A stretch of DNA of 13,568 nt from Anaerolineae bacterium (GTDB taxonomy: Bacteria > Chloroflexota > Anaerolineae > Anaerolineales > E44-bin32): NCBI GenBank assembly GCA_030673735.1, contig DAOVIK010000016.1:1-13568 (forward strand), given 5' to 3'. Below, in pieces: positions 1-5,658 of this stretch. The translations under genes and the position numbers were made by a program. The first letter of the stretch is position 1, and every line of letters starts with the position of its first letter. The notes beneath the pieces are model-generated. The model had not been told where the DNA came from, ran no database searches, and worked only from the letters and a program-made list of their open reading frames with translations.

Positions 1-275
1 AGTTCAGCAGCGAGGTGTACGTGCTGACGAAGGAAGAGGGGGGCAGGCACAAGCCGTTCTTCACGGGATACCGGCCGCAGTTCTACATCCGCACGATGGA
101 CGTGACGGGGTCGGTGACGTTGCCGGAGGGAGTGGAGATGGTGATGCCTGGGGACAGCGTGAATCTGGATGTGGAGTTGATCACACCGGTGGCTCTGGAG
201 AAGGGCTCGAAGTTCGCCATCCGCGAAGGCGGGTTGACGGTCGGTGCGGGCGTGATCACCGATATCAAGGAGTAG
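1..275 (+). CDS. tuf: Elongation factor Tu, C-terminal part (5' end outside window)
   Basis: This is the last 90 or so residues of EF-Tu, the GTPase that brings aminoacyl-tRNA to the ribosome. Only domain 3 is present. The reading frame is open from the window edge (first complete codon at base 3) and ends with TAG at 273-275. The stretch FFTGYRPQFYIRTMDVTG and the ending VGAGVITDIKE are typical of bacterial EF-Tu, and the C-terminus is at the normal place. The GTP-binding domain lies outside the window. The next gene, rpmG, starts 38 bases downstream, which fits the common tuf-rpmG-trnW-secE-nusG order. An internal GTG at 15 is not a start; it is the Val of the SSEVYVL stretch of domain 3. 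Confidence 0.97.
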   Translation, partial: FSSEVYVLTKEEGGRHKPFFTGYRPQFYIRTMDVTGSVTLPEGVEMVMPGDSVNLDVELITPVALEKGSKFAIREGGLTVGAGVITDIKE

Positions 276-313
276 GCATCCTTGGTTGAACCTTGGATTT
301 GGAAAGATAGGTA

Positions 314-478
314 ATGGCAAAAAGAGACGTTCGACCAGTTATTACACTCGAGTGCACAGAGTGCAAAGAGAGAAACTACACGACGGAAAAGAATCGCCGG
401 AATGATCCGGGACGGTTGGAGTTTAATAAGTATTGCTCGCGCTGCCGTAAGCATACGTTGCACCGCGAGACAAAGTAG
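314..478 (+). CDS. rpmG: 50S ribosomal protein L33, zinc-ribbon type
   Basis: A 54-residue protein of the large ribosomal subunit, near the E site. It begins MAKRDVRPVITLECTECKER and ends CSRCRKHTLHRETK. Two CxxC pairs are visible (C14/C17 and C41/C44), so this is the zinc-binding form of L33 rather than the cysteine-free form. The central NRRNDPGRLEFNKYC stretch is the family signature. Length is normal for L33 (about 49-55). The ATG at 314 follows a weak purine-rich stretch (GGAAAG at 301-306). It sits between tuf and tRNA-Trp, the expected place in this conserved block. Confidence 0.95.
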   Translation: MAKRDVRPVITLECTECKERNYTTEKNRRNDPGRLEFNKYCSRCRKHTLHRETK

Positions 479-498
479 GGGCTGGGAATGCCCCTCAC

Positions 499-571
499 AG
501 GCCAGTAGCTCAACTGGGAGAGCACCGGTCTCCAAAACCGGGGGTTGTGGGTTCGATTCCTGCCTGGCCTG
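499..571 (+). tRNA. tRNA-Trp (anticodon CCA)
   Basis: A full cloverleaf can be drawn. The 7-bp acceptor stem (499-505 with 564-570) is perfectly paired. The D stem is GCTC/GAGC (508-511, 520-523). The anticodon stem is CCGGT/ACCGG (525-529, 537-541) with loop CTCCAAA, giving anticodon CCA at 532-534. The T arm is GTGGG-TTCGATT-CCTGC (547-563), with two wobble pairs in the stem. The discriminator base is G571, usual for bacterial tRNA-Trp. The 3' CCA is not encoded (CCT follows), so it must be added by nucleotidyltransferase. The gene lies 20 bases after rpmG and is probably cotranscribed with rpmG and secE. Confidence 0.97.
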
Positions 572-630
572 CCTGGATGCTTAAACGACACCGTCGAATG
601 ATGGGTCGTTTGTCCCTAGGGAGATGGACC

Positions 631-852
631 GTGGCAAAGGCAAAAGCAGCGAAAAAGAAGCGCGGCAATTTCATCGTGCGCTATTTCCGAGAGGCAGCGA
701 CTGAATTGCGCAAGGTCAATTGGCCGACTCGTAAGGAAGCGACCCGCCTGACGATGATCGTCTTGGTCGTTGTGGCTTTCATGAGCACCTTCCTCGCAGT
801 GCTTGACTACCTGTTCGCGAGGTTCTTTGGATTCATTTTCAATTTAGGATAG
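631..852 (+). CDS. secE: Preprotein translocase subunit SecE
   Basis: A 73-residue SecE, the small clamp-like subunit of the SecYEG channel in the cytoplasmic membrane. A lysine-rich N-terminus (residues 1-11) is followed by the amphipathic helix and the family signature ELRKVNWPTRKEA (residues 25-37), then one membrane segment at about 40-60. This is the single-helix form found in most bacteria, not the three-helix E. coli form. The frame is open further upstream, into the tRNA gene. I chose GTG at 631 because AGGGAG (618-623) sits 7 bases before it, because MAKAKAAKKK is a normal SecE beginning, and because a longer start would overlap the tRNA. nusG follows after 11 bases. Confidence 0.94.
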   Translation: MAKAKAAKKKRGNFIVRYFREAATELRKVNWPTRKEATRLTMIVLVVVAFMSTFLAVLDYLFARFFGFIFNLG

Positions 853-863
853 GTTGGTTTGGG

Positions 864-2315
864 ATGACAAACGATTTTGAGCTCGATAACCAGAAGGATC
901 TGCCAGCCCAGGAGTCTGAGGCAGAGGGATCTTCTGACATCACCCCTCAGGGCGAGCCTGCCGTCGAGCAGGAGGCTGAAGAGCCCGTTCTCGAGGAGTC
1001 GACTCCGGAGGAAGCATCCGACGATGAGGCTGAGGAGGCGGAAGTCGTAGAGACGGCAGCCGAGGAGTCGGAAACTTCGGAAGAAAGCGACGTGGCGCCT
1101 GTGGAGGATGAAGCGCAGGAAGAGCCTGAAACCGCGCCAGCTGATATCGAAGAGCCGGAAGCTGTTGCTGCCGAGGAGCAGGAGATTTCGGAAGAGAGCG
1201 ATGTGGCGCCTGCGGAGGAAGAAGCGCAAGAAGAGCCTGACGCCGCGCCAGTTGATATCGAAGAGCCGGAAGCTGTTGCAGCCCAGGAGCAGGAGACTTC
1301 GGAAGAGAGCGATTTGGCGCCTGCGGAGGAAGAAGCGCAAGAAGAGCCTGACGCCGCGACTCCTGATATCGAAGAGCTGGAAGCCGTTGTTGCCGAGGCC
1401 GAAGAGGTGCCAGTACAGCTTGATGCTCCTGAGGAAACTGAGGCTGAGGGCGCAATCGTTGAGGTTGTGGAAACGGCGCCAGAGGTTGTAGTGGATCCCC
1501 TTGAGGGGTTAACGATCAAGGAACTTCGGGCGCACGCGAAGGGAACTGGGATTGACCTCAGGGGCGCGCGGAAGAAGGCTGATATCATCGCAGTCATCCG
1601 TGCAGCCGAATCGGTGGTTGAGGAAGAGCCGGAAGCTGTTGCTGCCGAGGCTGAAGAGGTATCAGTCGAGCTTGATGCTCCTGAGGAAACTGAGGCTGAG
1701 GAAGCACCATCCGAAGAGGCTGAAGCCGCTGCTGACATGGGCGAAGACGAAGCTCCGGAGGCGGAGGTAGCCGTCGTCGCGGAAGAAGAAGACGACCGCA
1801 ATTGGTATGTAGTGCATTGCTACTCGGGATACGAGAATAAAGTGCGCCATAACCTCGAGCAGCGCATCGAGACCATGGGGATGAAAGACAGGATCTTCGA
1901 TGTGGTGGTACCCACCGAAGAGGAGATCGAGGTAAAGGATGGCAAACGCAAGACGGTTGAGCGTAGAGTGTTTCCTGGCTACATTCTCGTGCAGATGATC
2001 ATGACCGAGGAGTCGTGGTACGTCGTGCGCAATACGCCCGGCGTCACCGGTTTTGTGGGGATGGGAAACGAGCCCACCGCACTGCGACCAGAAGAGGTAT
2101 CTCAGATCATCAAACGCATGGAAGCGGAAGCTCCGCGCATCAAGGTCGCGTACAAGACTGGACAGAAGGTACGCATCATCGACGGACCGTTCAATGATTT
2201 CATAGGAACAGTCGAAGAAATCGACATGGAACGCGCCAAGGTGCGCGTGATGGTATCCTTTTTCGGGCGTGACACGCCTGTCGAGCTAGATTTCCTTCAG
2301 GTGGATAAGGCCTGA
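864..2315 (+). CDS. nusG: Transcription termination/antitermination factor NusG with a long acidic, repeat-rich N-terminal extension containing a Rho-N/SAP-like domain
   Basis: A 483-residue protein whose last 171 residues are an ordinary NusG. The NGN domain starts at NWYVVHCYSGYENKV (residue 313) and includes RRVFPGYILVQM, TPGVTGFVG and LRPEEV. The KOW domain starts near residue 433 (KVRIIDGPFNDFIGTVEEID) and ends FLQVDKA. NusG binds RNA polymerase and links it to Rho or to the ribosome. The first 312 residues are extra: very rich in Glu, Ala, Asp and Pro, presumably disordered and strongly negative. Residues 68-178 form three tandem 37-residue repeats. Residues 211-249 (LTIKELRAHAKGTGIDLRGARKKADIIAVI) are a basic helical island resembling the Rho N-terminal/SAP fold, flanked by a second repeat pair. 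The extension shares one frame with the core and I see no stop or frameshift. ATG 864 is the first start after secE, although its ribosome site (AGGTTGG) is weak. An internal start just before the core is not excluded, but no good Shine-Dalgarno is visible there. Confidence 0.95.
   Translation: MTNDFELDNQKDLPAQESEAEGSSDITPQGEPAVEQEAEEPVLEESTPEEASDDEAEEAEVVETAAEESETSEESDVAPVEDEAQEEPETAPADIEEPEAVAAEEQEISEESDVAPAEEEAQEEPDAAPVDIEEPEAVAAQEQETSEESDLAPAEEEAQEEPDAATPDIEELEAVVAEAEEVPVQLDAPEETEAEGAIVEVVETAPEVVVDPLEGLTIKELRAHAKGTGIDLRGARKKADIIAVIRAAESVVEEEPEAVAAEAEEVSVELDAPEETEAEEAPSEEAEAAADMGEDEAPEAEVAVVAEEEDDRNWYVVHCYSGYENKVRHNLEQRIETMGMKDRIFDVVVPTEEEIEVKDGKRKTVERRVFPGYILVQMIMTEESWYVVRNTPGVTGFVGMGNEPTALRPEEVSQIIKRMEAEAPRIKVAYKTGQKVRIIDGPFNDFIGTVEEIDMERAKVRVMVSFFGRDTPVELDFLQVDKA
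1065..1397 (+). repeat. Three tandem 111-bp repeats inside nusG
   Basis: Three head-to-tail units at 1065-1175, 1176-1286 and 1287-1397. Each encodes a 37-residue unit of the type E-Q-E-T-S-E-E-S-D-V-A-P-A-E-E-E-A-Q-E-E followed by P-D-A-A-P-V-D-I-E-E-P-E-A-V-A-A-E. By hand count, units 1 and 2 differ at about 14 of 111 bases and units 2 and 3 at about 11. Identity this high at DNA level, including third codon positions, suggests fairly recent duplication rather than convergent acidic composition. Confidence 0.93.
1371..1701 (+). repeat. Pair of 79-bp direct repeats flanking the Rho-N/SAP-like domain of nusG
   Basis: Copy one is 1371-1449 and copy two is 1623-1701, an offset of exactly 252 bases (84 codons). 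They differ at about 8 of 79 positions and both encode EE(L/P)EAV-AEAEEV, then a shared LDAPEETEAE. The basic domain (1494-1610) lies between the copies. The first copy overlaps the end of the third 111-bp repeat, so both repeat systems share a building block. Confidence 0.9.
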
Positions 2316-2333
2316 GGGCGAGCACCTCACCAC

Positions 2334-2368
2334 GTGGGAGGACAGCCTGACCTGTCCGCTAAAACCAC
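2334..2368 (+). promoter_or_regulatory. Putative ribosomal protein L1 binding hairpin before rplK
   Basis: The lower stem is GTGG (2334-2337) with CCAC (2365-2368). It is followed by an asymmetric internal loop, GA on the 5' side and GCTAAAA (2358-2364) on the 3' side. The upper stem is GGACAG/CTGTCC (2340-2345 with 2352-2357), closed by a 6-base loop. The arrangement copies the L1-binding part of 23S rRNA (helix 76 region), where a GGUGGGAGG strand faces a strand ending GAAAUACCACC. L1 is known to repress the rplK-rplA mRNA in E. coli through such a mimic. The rplK Shine-Dalgarno (AGGGAGA, 2371-2377) begins 2 bases after the hairpin, so bound L1 would block initiation. The structure is seen directly; the L1 role is inferred from the known system. 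Confidence 0.8.
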
Positions 2369-2383
2369 TCAGGGAGAATCACT

Positions 2384-2809
2384 GTGGCAAAGAAGGTAAA
2401 GACAGTTCTAAGATTGCAGATCGAGGCCGGCAAGGCAAATCCGGCGCCGCCGATCGGTCCCGCTTTGGCGCCGCATGGCATCAACCTGATGGCCTTCTGC
2501 AAGGAATACAACGCACGAACATCGAGCCAAGCGGGTGAGATCATTCCGGCCGAAATCACGATTTTTAGTGATGGATCGTTCAACTTCATCTTGAAGACCC
2601 CACCGACGTCGGTGCTATTGCGCAAAGTCGCAGGGGTCGAAAAGGGATCAGCTGAACCCAACCGCGAGAAGGTTGGCACGGTCACGCGGGATCAGATCAG
2701 GGAAATCGCTGAGACCAAACTGAAGGATCTGAACGCGATTGACATCGAGGGCGCCATGCGCCAAATTGAAGGCACGGCGCGCAACATGGGTATCGTCGTA
2801 GAAGAGTGA
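2384..2809 (+). CDS. rplK: 50S ribosomal protein L11
   Basis: A 141-residue L11, the normal length. L11 forms the GTPase-associated centre of the ribosome by binding the 1060 region of 23S rRNA. The proline-rich switch between residues about 16 and 32 is clear (AGKANPAPPIGPALAPHGIN), and the C-terminal RNA-binding domain ends in MRQIEGTARNMGIVVEE. The start is GTG at 2384 with AGGGAGA 6 bases upstream; the MAKKVKTVLRLQIEAG beginning is typical. It lies 68 bases after nusG, and most of that gap is the L1-type hairpin, so its translation is probably controlled by free L1. Confidence 0.97.
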   Translation: MAKKVKTVLRLQIEAGKANPAPPIGPALAPHGINLMAFCKEYNARTSSQAGEIIPAEITIFSDGSFNFILKTPPTSVLLRKVAGVEKGSAEPNREKVGTVTRDQIREIAETKLKDLNAIDIEGAMRQIEGTARNMGIVVEE

Positions 2810-2817
2810 GTGAAACA

Positions 2818-2853
2818 GTGGGAGAGCTTCCAAGAGAAGTTCGCTAAAACCAC
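2818..2853 (+). promoter_or_regulatory. Second putative ribosomal protein L1 binding hairpin, before rplA
   Basis: This has the same architecture as the element before rplK: lower stem GTGG/CCAC (2818-2821 with 2850-2853), GA on the 5' side, GCTAAAA (2843-2849) on the 3' side. The upper stem GAGCTTC/GAAGTTC (2824-2830 with 2836-2842) includes one G-U pair and has a 5-base loop. The upper stem sequence differs from the first element while the lower stem and internal loop are identical. This is the pattern expected if the loop and lower stem are read by a protein. The rplA Shine-Dalgarno (AAGGAGA, 2854-2860) is directly adjacent, so L1 could also repress its own gene here. Confidence 0.78.
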
Positions 2854-2864
2854 AAGGAGAACCA

Positions 2865-3575
2865 ATGCCAAAATATGGTAAGAAATATGCCGAAGCGCTT
2901 GCAAAGATCGATCGCGACAAGCGGTACGATCCCGAAGAAGCGCTTCAATTGGTGAAGGATACTTCCTTCACGAAATTCGATTCGACTGTTGAGTTGCATG
3001 TGCGTTTGGGAGTCGATCCTCGCCATGCTGAGCAGCAAGTGCGCGAGAACGTCCTCCTGCCGCATGGATTGGGCAAGAGCGTGAGGGTGCTGGCGTTCGC
3101 CGAGAGCGATGACGCACGCACCGCCATGGAGGCGGGAGCGGATTTCGTGGCCGACGATGAGACGGTTGCTAAGATCCAGGGCGGTTGGCTGGATTTCGAC
3201 GCCACCGTGGCTACACCCGAGATGATGGGCAAAGTTGGCCGGCTTGGCAAGATCCTGGGACCGAGAGGATTGATGCCCAATCCAAAGGCGGGCACAGTCG
3301 TGCCCGGCAATGACTTGCCCAGGGTGATCAACGAGCTTAAGGCAGGCCGCGTCGAGTTTCGCGTCGATCGAACGGCCAATCTGCATGTGCCGTTGGGCAA
3401 GGTTTCTTTCGAAACCAAGAAGCTGTACGAAAACATGGCCACTGTCATGGAAGCGATCCAGAAGGCCAGACCAGCTTCTGCCAAGGGGACCTACATTCGC
3501 AAGGTGATTCTGACGAGCACAATGGGCCCCGGCATAAACGTAGATGCTTATGCGGCCGAGAACATGGATATCTAG
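2865..3575 (+). CDS. rplA: 50S ribosomal protein L1
   Basis: A 236-residue L1, the mobile-stalk protein at the ribosomal E site and a translational repressor of its own operon. The signature MGKVGRLGKILGPRGLMPNPKAG is present, as are the VELHVRLGVDPRHAEQQVRENVLLPHG and GRVEFRVDRTANLHVPLGK stretches. The start ATG (2865) has AAGGAGA four bases upstream. The C-terminus (TSTMGPGINVDA) is intact. It follows rplK by 55 bases, which are taken up by the second L1-type hairpin. The presence of L1-like sites in the same mRNA supports autoregulation. Confidence 0.97.
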   Translation: MPKYGKKYAEALAKIDRDKRYDPEEALQLVKDTSFTKFDSTVELHVRLGVDPRHAEQQVRENVLLPHGLGKSVRVLAFAESDDARTAMEAGADFVADDETVAKIQGGWLDFDATVATPEMMGKVGRLGKILGPRGLMPNPKAGTVVPGNDLPRVINELKAGRVEFRVDRTANLHVPLGKVSFETKKLYENMATVMEAIQKARPASAKGTYIRKVILTSTMGPGINVDAYAAENMDI

Positions 3576-3578
3576 AGG

Positions 3579-3584
3579 TATAAT
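3579..3584 (+). promoter_or_regulatory. Possible -10 box of an internal promoter for rplJ-rplL
   Basis: A perfect TATAAT lies just after the rplA stop codon and about 180 bases before rplJ, upstream of the L10 leader. This is where many bacteria have a separate promoter for L10-L12. I see no convincing -35 box at the right distance and no TG extension, so the call rests on the -10 match and location only. Confidence 0.4.
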
Positions 3585-3612
3585 AGGAGCCGCTTTCGAT
3601 CTAGCGACATAG

Positions 3613-3702
3613 AATTATAGCTTCGCCGAAGATAGCAGGAGTCCATGGTCATAGGACTTAATCTCCTGCCGAGGTGGAGGCCAGCAGCCCTAAGGCTGAA
3701 TG
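3613..3702 (+). ncRNA. L10 leader RNA (ribosomal protein L10-L12 autoregulatory element)
   Basis: The stretch GCCGAAGATAGCAGGAG...TCTCCTGCCGAGGTGGAGG is the hallmark of the bacterial L10 leader. The core helix GCAGGA/TCCTGC (3635-3640 with 3664-3669) is topped by GTCC/GGAC (3641-3644 with 3654-3657), with a one-sided bulge TTAATC (3658-3663) that is expected to form the bent L10-binding motif. A second hairpin, CAGCC-CTAA-GGCTG (3685-3698), follows. The L10-(L12) complex binds this RNA and represses its own synthesis in several bacteria. Exact ends are approximate. Confidence 0.9.
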
Positions 3703-3748
3703 AGTCTTTGCTGAGGCAACCTGCGCGAAGCAAAGACTTTTCGATTTT
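3703..3748 (+). terminator. Possible attenuator hairpin in the L10 leader
   Basis: A 10-bp perfect stem, AGTCTTTGCT (3703-3712) with AGCAAAGACT (3729-3738), has a 16-base loop and is followed by TTTCGATTTT, a broken U tract. It ends two bases before the rplJ Shine-Dalgarno. CAGCA at 3682-3686 could instead pair with TGCTG at 3709-3713 and break the 5' arm, giving a candidate antiterminator. The stem is seen; its action as a regulated terminator is inferred. Confidence 0.6.
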
Positions 3749-3765
3749 GAAGGAGGTGAACGAGC

Positions 3766-4311
3766 TTGGCGATCTCAAAAGAGAAGAAGCGAGAATTGGT
3801 CGCCCAATACCAGGATCTTGCCACAAGCAGCCGAGGGATGATCTTGACATCATTCTCGGGTTTGAGTGTCAAGGAGACGGAAGGTTTACGGCGACAGATT
3901 CGGGAAGTTGGCGGACAGTTCCACGTGGTGAAGAATACGCTGGCCAAGCTGGCGTTCGAACAAGCCGGATTGGAACTTCCCGAAGGAGCGCTGGATGGCA
4001 CGACGGCGATCGGATTTGCCCAGGAAGGCATCACGGAACTCGCCAAGGCAATCGTCGATGTTGTTCGTAAGACCGAGCTTCTGCAGATAAAGGGAGGCTT
4101 GATCGAGGGTATGGTATACGATGCCAAGCAAGTCCTGCGGTTGGCGGATCTGCCATCGCTGCCGGTGGTTCAAGCCAAGCTGCTTGGACTGCTGCAGACG
4201 CCTGCGGGTCGAATGGCAGGAGCGCTGAGCGGTTCCGTGCGTCAAGTAGTCACGGTTATAGGCGCCTTTGCCAAATCCGCTGCCGAGGACGCGAGCACAA
4301 GCGCAGCTTGA
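3766..4311 (+). CDS. rplJ: 50S ribosomal protein L10
   Basis: A 181-residue L10, the base of the ribosomal stalk that holds L7/L12 dimers. The N-terminus AISKEKKRELVAQYQD, the GMILTSFSGLSVKETEGLR stretch and FHVVKNTLAKLAFEQAG are typical of the rRNA-binding domain. The C-terminal helix that binds L12 runs from about residue 145 to the end (GRMAGALSGSVRQVVTVIGAFA). The start is a TTG at 3766, chosen because a near-perfect Shine-Dalgarno AAGGAGGTGA (3750-3759) lies 6 bases before it and no ATG/GTG fits. The rare start may be part of keeping L10 below L12 in amount. It is preceded by the L10 leader and followed by rplL after 65 bases. Confidence 0.96.
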   Translation: MAISKEKKRELVAQYQDLATSSRGMILTSFSGLSVKETEGLRRQIREVGGQFHVVKNTLAKLAFEQAGLELPEGALDGTTAIGFAQEGITELAKAIVDVVRKTELLQIKGGLIEGMVYDAKQVLRLADLPSLPVVQAKLLGLLQTPAGRMAGALSGSVRQVVTVIGAFAKSAAEDASTSAA

Positions 4312-4376
4312 TGAGCAGAAAACTTGGACTGCGAAGTAGTAACAAAGATAACGAGAATTCAAGGAGTCAATGAGCA

Positions 4377-4757
4377 ATGGCGGATCTGAAGAAATTAGTG
4401 GATGAGTTGAGCAAGCTTACTGTTCTTGAGGCAGCTGAATTGACAGAGATGCTCGAAGAAAAGTGGGGCGTTTCGGCAGCTGCGCCCGTGGCGGTTGCCG
4501 CTGCGGCAGGAGCAGCAGGCGTCGCAGCAGAAGCGGTAGAGGAACAATCGGAATTCGACGTGATCCTGAAGGATATCGGGCCGAAGAAGATCGATGTGAT
4601 TAAGGCCATCCGGCAGATCACCACCATCGGTCTGAAGGATGCCAAGGATCTGGCCGAAGCCGCGAACAGCAAGATCCTGGAGCAGGCGGGCAAAGACGCT
4701 GCTGCCGATGCCAAGGCCAAGCTCGAAGCTGCTGGAGCAACGGTTGAGCTTGTCTAG
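4377..4757 (+). CDS. rplL: 50S ribosomal protein L7/L12
   Basis: A 126-residue L7/L12, the multicopy stalk protein that recruits translation GTPases. The N-terminal dimerisation domain (MADLKKLVDELSKLTVLEAAELTEMLEEKWG) is followed by an alanine-rich hinge (about residues 36-57) and the C-terminal factor-binding domain (EFDVILKDIGPKKIDVIKAIRQITTIGLKDAK). Length is normal. The ATG at 4377 has AAGGAG (4361-4366) ten bases upstream; an earlier ATG at 4370 is in another frame. It is the last gene of the ribosomal block here; rpoB does not follow. Confidence 0.97.
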   Translation: MADLKKLVDELSKLTVLEAAELTEMLEEKWGVSAAAPVAVAAAAGAAGVAAEAVEEQSEFDVILKDIGPKKIDVIKAIRQITTIGLKDAKDLAEAANSKILEQAGKDAAADAKAKLEAAGATVELV

Positions 4758-4772
4758 CATTTGCGGTTGATC

Positions 4773-4814
4773 ACTGCGGGCAAGCTCCTCAGCGAGGACC
4801 GCATTGCCCGTAGT
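4773..4814 (+). terminator. Hairpin after rplL, possible terminator or mRNA 3' end
   Basis: An 11-bp stem, ACTGCGGGCAA (4773-4783) with TTGCCCGTAGT (4804-4814), contains one G-U pair. A smaller hairpin TCCTC-AGC-GAGGA (4786-4798) sits inside its loop. It begins 15 bases after the rplL stop. There is no U tract downstream, so it is not a classical intrinsic terminator; it could protect the mRNA 3' end or work with Rho. Confidence 0.5.
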
Positions 4815-4901
4815 GGTGGTTCCAAACCCGGAAGCTATCCCGGTGCACGCGCGGATTATCGCTCCTGCCCGAGATAAGTTCTGCCTAAGGTCAAATGTAT
4901 T

Positions 4902-4928
4902 CGGGGCCGCCTCCAGAGGACGGCCCCG
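4902..4928 (+). terminator. GC-rich hairpin between rplL and the two-component system
   Basis: The stem CGGGGCCG (4902-4909) with CGGCCCCG (4921-4928) continues as CCTC-CA-GAGG with one bulged A (4920), giving 12 base pairs around a 2-base loop. It separates the ribosomal block from the response regulator and most likely ends read-through transcription. It lacks a U tract on either strand. It stands 52 bases before the regulator start. Confidence 0.55.
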
Positions 4929-4953
4929 ATCTGGTATAGGCGGAAAGCCACTG

Positions 4954-4962
4954 TGGTATATT
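4954..4962 (+). promoter_or_regulatory. Extended -10 promoter for the two-component operon
   Basis: TGGTATATT gives a TGn extension and a TATATT -10 box (4957-4962). No clear -35 box is seen, which an extended -10 can compensate for. Transcription would start near 4969, leaving a leader of about 12 bases that contains GAGGA (4972-4976) before the ATG. Confidence 0.45.
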
Positions 4963-4980
4963 CATCGAACAGAGGAAGCG

Positions 4981-5658
4981 ATGAGCGGGCAAATCCTGGT
5001 CATTGAGGATGATGAGCGCATATTGCAGCTCCTACACAGAGGCCTGGTTTACGAGGGCTATCGCGTAACGACTGCCATGGACGGGCTCAAAGGATTGGCC
5101 CTTGCGAGAGATAATCCCCCCGATCTCGTCATTCTGGATTGGATGATTCCGGGCCTCGATGGGCTGGAGGTGTGCAAGCGTCTGCGTGCTGCGGATGAGG
5201 TTCCGATCTTGATGCTTACCGCCAAAGACGGCGTTTCGGACCGGGTTATTGGCTTGGACGCCGGCGCGGATGATTACTTGGTGAAACCCTTCGAGTTCGA
5301 GGAATTGCTGGCTCGAATTCGAGCCCTGCTCCGTCGAGCGCGAGCAGAGGCCCCCAAGGTGCTCTCATTTGCAGACTTGCGGCTGGAAACCGGAACACGC
5401 CAGGCGTTTCGCGGTGACCGGAGCATTGACTTGACGGCCAAGGAATACGAGCTGCTTGAGCTGTTCTTGCTCCACCCTCGCCAGGTCTTGACGCGCGAAG
5501 TGATCTTCGATCGCGTTTGGGAGTACGACTTTGGCGGCGAGAGCAACATCATCGAGGTCTACGTTCGTTATCTACGGCAGAAGACCGAAGCCGGCGGAGA
5601 ACCGCGCCTGATCCACACCATTCGAAGTGTAGGCTACGTGCTGAGGGAGCCTACGTGA
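4981..5658 (+). CDS. Two-component response regulator, OmpR/PhoB family
   Basis: A 225-residue DNA-binding response regulator. The receiver domain (residues 1-118) shows the acidic pair E9-D10-D11, the phosphate-accepting D53 in LVILDWMIPGLDG, T80 in MLTAKD and K102 in YLVKPF, so all catalytic positions are present. The C-terminal winged-helix domain (about 128-224) has LTAKEYELLELFLLHPRQVLTRE, the recognition-helix region NIIEVYVRYLRQK and the ending IHTIRSVGYVLRE. I chose ATG 4981 because it gives a standard receiver N-terminus (GQILVIEDDE) behind GAGGA; the frame is open further upstream but runs through the hairpins. It overlaps the kinase gene by 4 bases (GTGA), so the two are surely translated together. 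The target genes are unknown. Confidence 0.95.
   Translation: MSGQILVIEDDERILQLLHRGLVYEGYRVTTAMDGLKGLALARDNPPDLVILDWMIPGLDGLEVCKRLRAADEVPILMLTAKDGVSDRVIGLDAGADDYLVKPFEFEELLARIRALLRRARAEAPKVLSFADLRLETGTRQAFRGDRSIDLTAKEYELLELFLLHPRQVLTREVIFDRVWEYDFGGESNIIEVYVRYLRQKTEAGGEPRLIHTIRSVGYVLREPT

Noticed and set aside
547..630. Upstream extension of secE into the tRNA-Trp gene
   Set aside because: It would make coding sequence from the tRNA 3' half; GTG 631 has a good ribosome site and a typical SecE N-terminus.
947..1801. Long open frame on the minus strand inside nusG, giving a Ser/Ala-rich 284-residue product
   Set aside because: It is the mirror of the Glu/Ala-rich nusG repeats: GAG/GAA/GCX codons read backwards as Ser, Ala and Thr. 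It has no recognisable domain and covers a gene with clear NusG homology.
3690..4127. Open frames on the minus strand across rplJ, and similar shadows across rplA, rplL and gpgS
   Set aside because: They have no ribosome site or family pattern and lie opposite genes of certain identity.
4804..4980. Upstream extension of the response regulator frame to a TTG at 4804
   Set aside because: It would translate through two hairpins and a likely promoter, and the receiver domain starts normally at ATG 4981 behind GAGGA.
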